Source of the DNA: an archaeon
Lineage (GTDB): Archaea > Aenigmatarchaeota > Aenigmatarchaeia > QMZP01 > JAFGSV01
Direction of reading: 5' to 3'
DNA: 64,000 bases
NCBI GenBank assembly: GCA_028279705.1
Contig: JANQNF010000024.1
Coordinates: 112,257 to 176,256, forward strand
This document shows, piece after piece, positions 39,717-47,057 of this stretch. The position numbers and the translations under genes are program-made. The number at the start of each line of letters is the position of its first letter. The stretch's first letter is position 1. The notes beneath the pieces were generated by a model, which ran no database searches, was not told the origin of the DNA, and saw only the letters and a program-made list of their open reading frames with translations.

Positions 39717-40388
39717 ATGGGTAAGAGGATAATCCAGCAGAGAAGGGGAAGGGGAACTTCCACCTACAAGGTAAGGAATGCAAACTTCAAGCTCAAGCTG
39801 GAATTCAAGGACTCCGGCGGCGTCGTAAAGGACATCGTGCAGGACCCTGGCAGGACAACGCCCGTTGCAATGGTCCAGTACGATGACGGGACCACCGGAT
39901 ACATCCCTGCAAGGGAAGGCATCGCAGTAAACGACAGCCTCGACGGCGTTGTAATGAAGCTTTCCGAAATACCCGAATCCAAGCCGATATTTGCAATAGA
40001 GAGCGCCCCAAACACAGGACCTGTATTCTGCAGGTCAGGCGGCTCCTCAGCTTTCATAGTCTCAAAGGACAGCAAGAACTGCGTTGTCCAGTTCCCAAGC
40101 AAGAAGACGAAAGTGTTCAACCTTTCCTGCAGGGCAATAGTAGGAACGCCCGCAGGCGCTGGACGCGGAGACAAGCCCTGGATAAAGGCGGGCAATAAGT
40201 GGATAGCAATGCACAAGAAGGGCAAGCTGTACCCGATCACGTCAGCAAACGCGATGAATGCTGTTGACCACCCATTCGGCGGTTCGTACAGCGGCGTCAA
40301 CAAGCCGAAAACGGTTTCCGGCGACGCGCCGCCTGGCAGGAAGGTCGGTACGGTTGCATCCAAGAGAACAGGGAGGAAGAAGAGGTAA
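39717..40388 (+). CDS. rpl2: 50S ribosomal protein L2 (uL2)
   Basis: A 223-residue protein of the peptidyl transferase region. It has IQQRRGRGTSTYK, NCVVQFPSKKTKVFNLSCRAIVG and the C-terminal HPFGGSYSGVNKPKTVSGDAPPGRKVG with the conserved His-Pro-Phe-Gly-Gly segment. It ends with basic KRTGRKKR. Confidence 0.95.
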   Translation: MGKRIIQQRRGRGTSTYKVRNANFKLKLEFKDSGGVVKDIVQDPGRTTPVAMVQYDDGTTGYIPAREGIAVNDSLDGVVMKLSEIPESKPIFAIESAPNTGPVFCRSGGSSAFIVSKDSKNCVVQFPSKKTKVFNLSCRAIVGTPAGAGRGDKPWIKAGNKWIAMHKKGKLYPITSANAMNAVDHPFGGSYSGVNKPKTVSGDAPPGRKVGTVASKRTGRKKR

Positions 40389-40417
40389 GTATTTATAATA
40401 ACCAAGGATTGATTATT

Positions 40418-40798
40418 ATGGCAAAATTCGCGTACAAAGGGAAAAGTGAGGAAGACATACAAAAGCTCAGCATCGATGAGTTCAGCCAGCTCATCACAAG
40501 CAGGGCAAGAAGGGCCCTTAAGAGGGGCTTTCCCGCTGACCAGAAGAAGCTTCTTGAAGAGATAAGAAAGAACCCGCAGAAGTTCCACAAGACCCACAGC
40601 AGGGACATGGTCATCATTCCGGAGATGCTCGGAACGAAGATAGGAGTTTACAACGGAAAGGAATTCGTTGCAATCGACATAAAGGATTACATGCTCGGAC
40701 ACAGGCTCGGTGAGTTCGCAGTCACAAGAAAGCAGGTCAAGCACTCGTCACCTGGTTTCGGTGCAACCAAGTCTTCCAAGTTCGTTCCGCTCAAGTAA
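40418..40798 (+). CDS. rps19: 30S ribosomal protein S19 (uS19)
   Basis: A head protein of 126 residues with HSRDMVIIPEMLGTKIGVYNGKEFVAIDIKDYMLGHRLGEFAVTRKQVKHSSPGFGATKSSKFVPLK. The start at ATG 40418 follows GGATTGATTATT; an upstream TTG nine bases away is less likely. Confidence 0.94.
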   Translation: MAKFAYKGKSEEDIQKLSIDEFSQLITSRARRALKRGFPADQKKLLEEIRKNPQKFHKTHSRDMVIIPEMLGTKIGVYNGKEFVAIDIKDYMLGHRLGEFAVTRKQVKHSSPGFGATKSSKFVPLK

Positions 40799-40807
40799 GT
40801 GATTATT

Positions 40808-41191
40808 ATGTTAAAATATGCCCTTAACCCGATGAAGAAGAACACGGTCAAGGTATACGGCAGGGGACTTAGGATATCCCCAAAGGACAGTAAAATACTG
40901 TGCAGCGAGATAAGCGGCAGGCCGCTTCCTAAGGCAAAGGCGTTCCTTGAGAGGCTGCTTTCCCAGACGCAGAGCCTCGATGGAAAGTACTACACCAAGA
41001 CGGCTGGCGAGATACTGGAACTGCTCAAGTCGGCGGAAAACAATGTCGAGTTCAAGGGTCTTGAGGCAGAAAGGATGATAGTGAACGCATCCGCGCACCA
41101 GGGCTTTCGGTTCATGAGACCTAGGAGATTTAAGATGAGGAGACAGCAGAGGAAGGTTGCAAACGTGCAGCTTGTGCTCTGCCAGAAGTGA
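40808..41191 (+). CDS. rpl22: 50S ribosomal protein L22 (uL22)
   Basis: A tunnel-lining protein of 127 residues. It has RISPKDSKILCSEISGRPLPKAKAFLERLL and the hairpin-loop segment NASAHQGFRFMRPRRFKMRRQQRKVANVQLVL. ATG 40808 follows GTGATTATT. Confidence 0.93.
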   Translation: MLKYALNPMKKNTVKVYGRGLRISPKDSKILCSEISGRPLPKAKAFLERLLSQTQSLDGKYYTKTAGEILELLKSAENNVEFKGLEAERMIVNASAHQGFRFMRPRRFKMRRQQRKVANVQLVLCQK

Positions 41192-41196
41192 TGATC

Positions 41197-42006
41197 ATGT
41201 CATTCAACAAGTATTTCGTCAAGCAGAGCATAAAGGAAGTCTCGATAGACCAGTTCATACGAAGGAATTTCCCGTCGACTGACTATTCTGACATAGAGTT
41301 GCAGAGGACGCCTCTTGGAATAAAGATAGTCATATACACACACAAGCCCGGAAGGGTCATTGGGCGGAGCGGGAGCAAGATAAACAAGATGAGCGAGATA
41401 CTGAAGGACAAGTTCGAGCTTGACAACCCTCAGCTTGATGTCAAGTCCATACCAAACCCAAACCTCGACGCAAAGATAGTCGCAAAGCAGATAAAAAGCG
41501 CTCTTGAGAGGGGCTACAACTACAAGAAGATAGGAAACCTTTCACTCAAGAAGATAATCGAGGCAGGTGCAATAGGCACAGAGATAGTCATAAGCGGCAA
41601 GCTTGGTGGCAGCAAGGGCAGGGTAGGCAAGTTCAGCGGCGGTTACCTAAAGCATTGTGGTCACAGTGCAGAGGAGCTTGTTGATTACGGTTTCGAGGAA
41701 GCCAACACAAAGCCTGGCAAGATCGGCATAAAGGTCAAGATAATGAAGGAATTCAGGGACATCACAGGCACCCTTGTCAAGAAGGAGAAGGTCAAGGAAG
41801 AAGCAACGAAGGCTCTGAAAAAGGCCGAGCCTGAAGAGAATTATGATACGGTCGAAGTCGAGGGAAGCCTTGACTTCGATTATTCTGAAGACAGTTCTAA
41901 TAAAGAGGCAGAAAAGCCCAAAACCGATGAAAAGAAACCGGCAAAGAAGCCCGCAAAGAAACCGGCGAAGAAGAAAACAATAAAAGAGGCAAAAAATAAA
42001 GAATAA
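41197..42006 (+). CDS. rps3: 30S ribosomal protein S3 (uS3) with a Lys-rich C-terminal tail
   Basis: This mRNA-entry-channel protein has a KH domain (KPGRVIGRSGSKINKMSEIL) and SGKLGGSKGRVGKFSGGYLKH, typical of archaea. The last 55 residues are Lys/Ala/Pro/Glu-rich (for example KKPAKKPAKKPAKKK) and exceed normal S3 length. ATG 41197 follows GTGATGATC; L22 ends within this binding site. Confidence 0.94.
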   Translation: MSFNKYFVKQSIKEVSIDQFIRRNFPSTDYSDIELQRTPLGIKIVIYTHKPGRVIGRSGSKINKMSEILKDKFELDNPQLDVKSIPNPNLDAKIVAKQIKSALERGYNYKKIGNLSLKKIIEAGAIGTEIVISGKLGGSKGRVGKFSGGYLKHCGHSAEELVDYGFEEANTKPGKIGIKVKIMKEFRDITGTLVKKEKVKEEATKALKKAEPEENYDTVEVEGSLDFDYSEDSSNKEAEKPKTDEKKPAKKPAKKPAKKKTIKEAKNKE

Positions 42007-42020
42007 GCAGGTCAACAAAA

Positions 42021-42221
42021 ATGGCTGTATTAAAGACGCGTGATGCAAGGAAACTGGGAAAGGAAGAACTTGACAAGAAAGCCCAGGAATTAAGACTTGA
42101 GGTTGCAAAGGAGAAGGCTAACATTGCCATAGGTGCTCCTGTTTCTTCTCCTGGCAAGATGAGGGACATGAAAAGGACGATTGCCAGGATCTTAACAATA
42201 AAAAAGGAAAAGGGTGCATGA
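42021..42221 (+). CDS. rpl29: 50S ribosomal protein L29 (uL29)
   Basis: A 66-residue helical protein near the tunnel exit: TRDARKLGKEELDKKAQELRLEVAKEKANIAIGAPVSSPGKMRDMKRTIARI, typical of L29. Its end overlaps SUI1 by four bases, indicating coupling. Confidence 0.92.
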   Translation: MAVLKTRDARKLGKEELDKKAQELRLEVAKEKANIAIGAPVSSPGKMRDMKRTIARILTIKKEKGA

Positions 42222-42529
42222 GCGAAAGCGGAGTTTGTCAGAAGTGCGGTCTTCCAGCGGACCTTTGTATCTGCGAGACAATGGCGCGTGAGGAAGAAAA
42301 GATAAAAGTCTCGCTGACCGACAAGCGCTACAGGAAAACTGTCACCGTAATCGAAGGTATAAGCGGTGACGTTGACATAAAAAACGTCTTAAAAGAGCTC
42401 AAGACCAAGTTCGCGTGCGGCGGAACGTACAAGAACAAGACGGTCGAGCTTCAGGGAAATCACCTGAAGAGGATAAAGGACGTGCTTGTCAAGATGGGGT
42501 TCCCTGCGGAAAAGATTGAGATTGCCTGA
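42218..42529 (+). CDS. Translation initiation factor aIF1 (SUI1)
   Basis: Start-codon selection factor of 103 residues. The SUI1 core is KTVTVIEGISG...LKTKFACGGTYKNKTVELQGNH. The N-terminus carries a small metal-type CQKCGLPADLCIC motif, found in some archaeal SUI1 proteins. Overlaps L29. Confidence 0.93.
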   Translation: MSESGVCQKCGLPADLCICETMAREEEKIKVSLTDKRYRKTVTVIEGISGDVDIKNVLKELKTKFACGGTYKNKTVELQGNHLKRIKDVLVKMGFPAEKIEIA

Positions 42530-42563
42530 AAAACAGTTTAAATCCCGGAACCAAAAATAGCTT

Positions 42564-42845
42564 ATGATAACGCCTGAAAATATAGTAAGGCACGAGCTTA
42601 TCGGCCTTCGGGTAAGGATTTCTGAGTCCCCTGACAGTGAGATGCTTGGCGTTGACGGCAGGGTCGTAAACGAGACCAGGAACACAATAACGGTCGAAAC
42701 TGACGGAAAAGAAAAGGATATTGCAAAAGAGCATACCACTTTCAGCTTCAAGCTGCCGCAGTCAGAAATGTGGGTCAAAGTGCGCGGTTCCCTTCTCGTG
42801 GCACGTCCAGAGGACAGGATAAAGAAAAAGCAGGAAAAGTGGTGA
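42564..42845 (+). CDS. rnp1: Ribonuclease P protein component 1 (Rpp29/Pop4)
   Basis: A 93-residue RNase P subunit that helps cut tRNA 5' leaders. It has NIVRHELIGLRVRISESPD, DGRVVNETRNTITVET and the C-terminal VKVRGSLLVARPEDRIKKK. It follows SUI1, the usual archaeal order, after which S17 is expected; here a NUDIX gene follows. Confidence 0.92.
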   Translation: MITPENIVRHELIGLRVRISESPDSEMLGVDGRVVNETRNTITVETDGKEKDIAKEHTTFSFKLPQSEMWVKVRGSLLVARPEDRIKKKQEKW

Positions 42846-42849
42846 TTTT

Positions 42850-43314
42850 ATGGAAATCCACAAGACTGTGGGGCTTCTCGTTGTCGAAAAGGGAAAGATA
42901 CTTCTAATAGAGCGCCTTAACGAGCCTTCTATTGGCATGTTGGCACTCCCGGGCGGTCACGTCGATGGAGGCGAAACTGTGAAGGAAGCAGCGGTAAGGG
43001 AAGCTCACGAAGAGGTGAATGGAGTAGAAGTAGTCGGAAATCCCGTTCACGTTTTTAACCACGACGTTGGTGAAAACGAGTCCAATTGCCCTGAGAAACA
43101 CAAACACGAATGCTACGTCTTTGCCTGCAAAGTCTCCGGCAATATCGTGACGGGTTCTGACGCCGGAAAGTTCATTTGGCTGGATCCCAGAGATTTCCAA
43201 AAATACGGACCCAAGATTACAGATTCTTCGCAAGAGATAATAAGATGGTATCTCGACCAGCTTGGCAAGCTTTCGTGCATGTCCGACACCATTTCCTCAC
43301 TCCCGGGCGAGTAA
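42850..43314 (+). CDS. NUDIX hydrolase
   Basis: A 154-residue hydrolase with Nudix box GGHVDGGETVKEAAVREAHEEV (G-x5-E-x7-RE-x2-EE). It cleaves nucleoside diphosphates linked to another moiety. Later HKHECYVFACKV is reminiscent of metal-binding or substrate residues. ATG 42850 follows GGTGATTTT and is 4 bases after rnp1, so it is in the ribosomal operon. Substrate unknown. Confidence 0.88.
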   Translation: MEIHKTVGLLVVEKGKILLIERLNEPSIGMLALPGGHVDGGETVKEAAVREAHEEVNGVEVVGNPVHVFNHDVGENESNCPEKHKHECYVFACKVSGNIVTGSDAGKFIWLDPRDFQKYGPKITDSSQEIIRWYLDQLGKLSCMSDTISSLPGE

Positions 43315-43366
43315 CACTTAAATAACGGGAAAGACAATTACATTCATCAGATTAGGAGGGATTATC

Positions 43367-43672
43367 ATGGCATGTTACGCAGTGCCGCTTGCCGCAGGAT
43401 TAATACACGGTCTTTGGAGAAAGTCAGCGAAAAAAACTGACATGCATGGTTTCTGGCTTACGCTGATGTTCTTAGGCGCATCAGTTTTTGGCCTTGTCGA
43501 TCATGCATGGCATGGGGAACTTTTCGCTCTCAGCAGCAATCTTATGATGGATCTTGGACTTGGCTCGACGATAACGACCGGAATATTCGCAGCATGGAAG
43601 TTTGTCGTATACAAAACCAAGATGCCGAGCACGACAGTTTCAATGAGTAGGATTATCGGGATCCACAAGTGA
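43367..43672 (+). CDS. Small membrane protein, unknown
   Basis: A 101-residue protein with about three transmembrane helices (YAVPLAAGLIHGLW; FWLTLMFLGASVFGLVDH; LGLGSTITTGIFAAWKFVVY). ATG 43367 follows AGGAGGGATTATC, a strong binding site. An upstream TATA-like ACTTAAATAACG is at 43316-43327. It resembles short archaeal hydrophobic proteins without assigned function. Confidence 0.65.
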   Translation: MACYAVPLAAGLIHGLWRKSAKKTDMHGFWLTLMFLGASVFGLVDHAWHGELFALSSNLMMDLGLGSTITTGIFAAWKFVVYKTKMPSTTVSMSRIIGIHK

Positions 43673-43759
43673 TTACATTCCCGGTCCTTTGAATTATCTC
43701 TAGTGCTAAGTCGATAACCACAGACTAAATTTTAGTATATTGCGATCCAATTATTATCC

Positions 43760-43981
43760 ATGGTGGAACTTTTCCAGATTCCGGGAATACTCGGAATCAT
43801 CTTTCTCATATCGGGAATACTCGCAAAGAAGAAGATCAAGTCGCACAACCCATTTTTCATTCTCGGCGGTATATCACTTCTGATATACAGCTACACCATA
43901 GGTGACATGATATTCATAATGTTACAGGTGGTCTACATCATAGCTTCTGTTTACGAGTTCTTCAAGATACGCGGACGATAA
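43760..43981 (+). CDS. Small membrane protein, unknown
   Basis: A 73-residue protein with helices IPGILGIIFLISGIL and ILGGISLLIYSYTIGDMIFIMLQVVYII. The basic KKKIKSH loop between them suggests an inside loop. No family recognised. A separate promoter is likely (TTTTAGTATATTG, about 43730-43742). Confidence 0.6.
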   Translation: MVELFQIPGILGIIFLISGILAKKKIKSHNPFFILGGISLLIYSYTIGDMIFIMLQVVYIIASVYEFFKIRGR

Positions 43982-43998
43982 AAACGAGTATCTTCAGA

Positions 43999-44362
43999 TC
44001 ATTCATTTAGCCATTTACGTGCATTTTCTACGTTTCCAAACACCTTCATCACAAAATCATCACTATTTGCTCTCATGAAAATTGATGCAATGATTTTTGC
44101 TAGGTGGTTATTGATAACAAAAGCGGCTTTGGTTATCTTTGCAGGCTTCATGGTATCTGCCAATATATTCCTTGACTTAGACGGAAGATATAGAGTTCCT
44201 CCCGTGTTGATAAGTAATTTCCTCTCGCCTAATGGAAATTCCAAAATAAACTTTTTTGCAACATTTGAAATCTTTTCCGCATTCCGGCAATACGCTCTCA
44301 CCCAGCATCTCAATGTTGAGTATACCACCGCCCTTCCATATTTTTGCTTTTCCATCGATCAC
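43999..44362 (-). pseudogene. STAS/SpoIIAA-like gene split by a frameshift
   Basis: Two overlapping minus-strand frames make one protein of about 120 residues. The N-terminal piece runs from a GTG at 44362 (MIDGKAKIWKGGGILNIE); the downstream frame (NAEKISNVAKKFILEFPLGERKLLIN) continues to 43999. The change of frame is required near 44285-44295. The C-terminus (FVINNHLAKIIASIFMRANS, VFGNVENARKWL) resembles STAS/SpoIIAA-like (DUF7793-type) proteins. Either a real frameshift, a programmed event or a sequencing error. Confidence 0.5.
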
Positions 44363-44420
44363 TATCGTGTCACTAGTTTATTTCAATGCTTGTTTGCACA
44401 AATAACAATACACAGATATA

Positions 44421-45368
44421 CTACTTTATAGCGCTAAGAACGAACTTGTCCAATGCATCAACATGATTTCTGTACTTTTCTGCTTTTTCATAAAGGTCCG
44501 CAGGGCCTTGAGTAGATTGCAGATACTCAAATCTTTTGAAATTTCTTTCATTTAATACAGGATCAAAAACTTGTTTAAACCTTTCAGTGTACATTGCTAT
44601 ATCATCACAGTTGTATGCAGGATCATACTTTATTTCCCTTACAAACTCGCCTTCAATACGCGCAATCTCGTAGCTGTCTTTGGCAAACCAGTTCATGTAG
44701 TAAATTGCCTGAGCAACCTCAAAGTCTGTACAGTCACCAATATTTATGTCAAAATCAAATATCCTTAGCTCTTCTGATCCGGAACTATTTTCAACTATTG
44801 TGTTTGAACATCCCCTGTCGCCAATCGCCATTCCAATTCCACCTTCGCTTACTGGTTTATGTCCATTTCTTATCATATCAAGCCACGCGTATGCATTTTT
44901 GTAGTCACCTGAACTTATCTTCATTTTGAGAACATCGCCATCAACATACTCCCTTAGGATAAAATCCTTTCCTGATGCGTGTATCTTCAATGGTCTCACA
45001 AAGCCGGCATTCTCAATCAATGCTGACTGTTCAGTATGCCCGCTGTAATTCTCATTTCCAATATACGAAAACCAGTTAATTTTGTCACCGATCTTGTCCT
45101 GGGTAACAGCTTTTAGAACGCTAAGAACGCCAACAGGATTATTAAACACATGCTCTCCCTGCTTTAACTTTACAAGATTTCCAGTTGTATCTCTAAACTC
45201 TTTTGGAGTTATGTATGAAAACTTTTTTCCAGTCTGCATATTTTCAACAACTTCAATTTTGTTTAAGCCTCCAATTATCTCTTTAACTGGCCTATAATCA
45301 CCTGGACAGCCTGACAGAAAATTAGAGATTACACTTGCTGCACCATCAGATATTTTATCATTATCCAT
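44421..45368 (-). CDS. Kinase-fold protein, aminoglycoside-phosphotransferase-like
   Basis: A 315-residue protein. The part near residues 182-207 reads IGDRGCSNTIVE...LRIFDFD, which fits the catalytic loop and metal-binding motif of the APH/choline-kinase fold (xGDxxxxNxxx...xDFD). FILREYVDG near 136-144 resembles the hinge strand. The first residues contain no clear P-loop Gly motif. Substrate unknown. Could be antibiotic or small-molecule kinase-like. AT-rich with a divergent codon style. Confidence 0.55.
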   Translation of the reverse strand: MDNDKISDGAASVISNFLSGCPGDYRPVKEIIGGLNKIEVVENMQTGKKFSYITPKEFRDTTGNLVKLKQGEHVFNNPVGVLSVLKAVTQDKIGDKINWFSYIGNENYSGHTEQSALIENAGFVRPLKIHASGKDFILREYVDGDVLKMKISSGDYKNAYAWLDMIRNGHKPVSEGGIGMAIGDRGCSNTIVENSSGSEELRIFDFDINIGDCTDFEVAQAIYYMNWFAKDSYEIARIEGEFVREIKYDPAYNCDDIAMYTERFKQVFDPVLNERNFKRFEYLQSTQGPADLYEKAEKYRNHVDALDKFVLSAIK

Positions 45369-45711
45369 ATTGTAGTTATTAAAAAGTAGTTATTTAAAGT
45401 GACAACTTATACGCTTTAATAAAGCATCAGAATTGCATGTGTGTTTTTAACATTAGAAAATTGGCATGATTGAAGTTTTATTGACGGATTTATAAATGCT
45501 GGGTGTATAGAAATCAATATCAATAGTCCTATCGTGGACAAAAAGAAACTATGCCCCCGCCGAGGCCCGAACAGTTTGTTCGTGTTGCGTTTGATTATTT
45601 GGTAGGATACTTAAGAATCTATATTATATTTCTGATATCTTGCATAATCTTTCCATGATAAGAAATATGTTAAAAGTGATAAGCATGTAATGCAGAATAA
45701 TGCAATAACGG
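45369..45711. other. AT-rich intergenic stretch with a TATA box and a tRNA-like word
   Basis: About 340 bases between the kinase-fold gene and the K+ channel gene. A TATA-like GGATTTATAAATG lies at 45486-45498. TGCCCCCGCCG at 45552-45562 equals the first 11 bases (antisense) of the tRNA-Glu 3' end at 49783. A 35-residue ORF starts at 45551. No rRNA or clear structured RNA is seen. Confidence 0.45.
45551..45658 (+). CDS. Candidate 35-residue membrane peptide
   Basis: ATG 45551 to TGA 45658 encodes MPPPRPEQFVRVAFDYLVGY, followed by a hydrophobic IYIIFLISCIIF tail. A TATA box (45486-45498) precedes it by about 60 bases. Its first codons coincide with the tRNA-like GC-rich word, which makes the coding claim uncertain. 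Confidence 0.3.
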   Translation: MPPPRPEQFVRVAFDYLVGYLRIYIIFLISCIIFP

Positions 45712-46137
45712 TCAGTGTTTTATTCCCTTCTTTATATTTTTTAATTCATTTTCCTGCTTTTTAATTTTTTTCTCACCTTTTTTGATTCTCATTTCTTGCT
45801 TGTCTATCTCTTTTTCATGCTGTTTTAGTTTACTGTGATTGAAAAATATCTTTCCTATATCTCTTCCCCTTCTAAATAAAAACGAACCTATCACGTAACG
45901 CAAAATGTACAACATTATACCTATGCCAAAGATTGCATATAAAGCTGTGAATAGTTTTCCAACGTCAGTTTGAGGGGTGAAATCTCCATATCCAATCGTG
46001 GTCAGGGTTATGGTTGAGAAATAGAAAGAATCTACTAAAGACCACCCTTCTTGATAGTGATAGAATACCGTACCGATTCCCAGAATGGCTACCAAAACAA
46101 GGATTGCAATCAGGAAATGCGATCTTTCATTAAACAT
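45712..46137 (-). CDS. Two-TM potassium channel
   Basis: A 141-residue channel subunit. Helix 1 is LIAILVLVAILGIGTVFY, the pore helix and filter read FSTITLTTIGYGDFTP (TIGYGD K+ filter), and helix 2 is FTALYAIFGIGIMLYIL. The C-terminus is a Lys/Glu-rich coiled coil of some 50 residues. No RCK/TrkA domain is present. It overlaps nothing but begins 4 bases after a CBS-domain gene, likely a regulatory partner. Confidence 0.9.
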   Translation of the reverse strand: MFNERSHFLIAILVLVAILGIGTVFYHYQEGWSLVDSFYFSTITLTTIGYGDFTPQTDVGKLFTALYAIFGIGIMLYILRYVIGSFLFRRGRDIGKIFFNHSKLKQHEKEIDKQEMRIKKGEKKIKKQENELKNIKKGIKH

Positions 46138-46140
46138 CTT

Positions 46141-46608
46141 TCATCCCCTATCGATTTTTACTTTTTTACATGACTTTTTGTCACACTTCATATGAGACTT
46201 ACTCAGACCGTATACCAACTCGAATACGTCCAGCTCTCCGATAAGTTTACCATTTTTACAGACCGGAACATCCCGCATTCCCAAAATCACAGCCTTTCTT
46301 AGCCCAGTTTCCATGCTGTCATCCAACGTTACTGCCTCTTTGGGTTCAACCATTACATCTTCTGCTGTTTTTAATCTGTCACCCTTTAAGAAAAAATTAA
46401 TTTCGTCCAGAGTTATATCGGGTCTAAGGGAAGTGAATATCCCCTTTACGGTTATTATACCAATTAGTTTTTTTGAATCGTCAACAACATAGACACTTCT
46501 TCTCTCTCTGTTCTTTGCGAAAATATGTATTACCTGATTTATCGGTGTTTTGAGTTTAACCATGTCCACATCTTTAGAGAATTTTTTATAAGCATTTTTC
46601 ACTTTCAT
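46141..46608 (-). CDS. CBS-domain pair protein
   Basis: A 155-residue protein with two CBS motifs: VYVVDDSKKLIGIITVKGIF and VPVCKNGKLIGELDVFELVYG. CBS pairs bind adenosine nucleotides. A Cys-containing tail (CDKKSCKKV) follows. The ATG at 46608 follows GGTGTGT. It precedes the K+ channel in one operon and may sense nucleotides or ions to gate it. Confidence 0.85.
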   Translation of the reverse strand: MKVKNAYKKFSKDVDMVKLKTPINQVIHIFAKNRERRSVYVVDDSKKLIGIITVKGIFTSLRPDITLDEINFFLKGDRLKTAEDVMVEPKEAVTLDDSMETGLRKAVILGMRDVPVCKNGKLIGELDVFELVYGLSKSHMKCDKKSCKKVKIDRG

Positions 46609-46698
46609 ACACACCACAATGATGTATTATTTTTATTTCAGCCTACTCAATCTGATTAATTATTATTACTATGTCCGGTTGTTTATAAGTTTTCCATG

Positions 46699-46722
46699 TT
46701 TCTCAACTGTGCAACAGAGAAA
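46699..46722. promoter_or_regulatory. Dyad operator candidate between the CBS and ArsR genes
   Basis: TTTCT-CAA-CTGT-GCA-ACAG-AGAAA: CTGT/ACAG flanked by TTTCT/AGAAA arms. It lies between divergent starts (46608 and 46755), downstream of a TATA-like TTTATAAG (46682-46689). An ArsR-type repressor encoded next door is the obvious candidate to bind it. Confidence 0.5.
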
Positions 46723-46754
46723 TATTTTTATGTTTTACAATTCAATATAGTATT

Positions 46755-47033
46755 ATGCCCGATGAGAAGCTTGCAAGAGCAATAAGATCCAAAACTAGAA
46801 GAGACATGTTGCATATACTTAAAAAGAGAGGACCGACAACTGTTCACTACTTTGCAGAAAAACTGAACATAACAGAATCTTCGTCATCCAAGCATTTGAA
46901 ATTACTATACGATCTGGGATTCCTAGATTTTGAAGAAAGGCCGCCAGAGAAACTCTACTTTCTTAAATTTAAGGAAATTGGAGATCTGTTCAAGGTGTAT
47001 GACCGTATTGTTGAAAAGATGAAAAAGATGTGA
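46755..47033 (+). CDS. ArsR-family winged-helix regulator
   Basis: A 92-residue DNA-binding protein: ARAIRSKTRRDMLHILKKRG, then the HTH YFAEKLNITESSSSKHLKLLYDLGF and wing DFEERPPEKLYFLK. No Cys pair of the classical metal-sensing ArsR site is present, so the inducer is not evident. It is upstream of and 25 bp from the P-type ATPase gene, and divergent from the CBS-K+ channel operon. Confidence 0.85.
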   Translation: MPDEKLARAIRSKTRRDMLHILKKRGPTTVHYFAEKLNITESSSSKHLKLLYDLGFLDFEERPPEKLYFLKFKEIGDLFKVYDRIVEKMKKM

Positions 47034-47057
47034 CAATATTTTCTATGGTGATTGAAT

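Noticed and set aside
45552-45575. A full second tRNA gene at the tRNA-like word
   Set aside because: The T-arm does not pair (AACTG versus CTCGG) and no 5' half is found. Only an 11-base match to the tRNA-Glu end exists.
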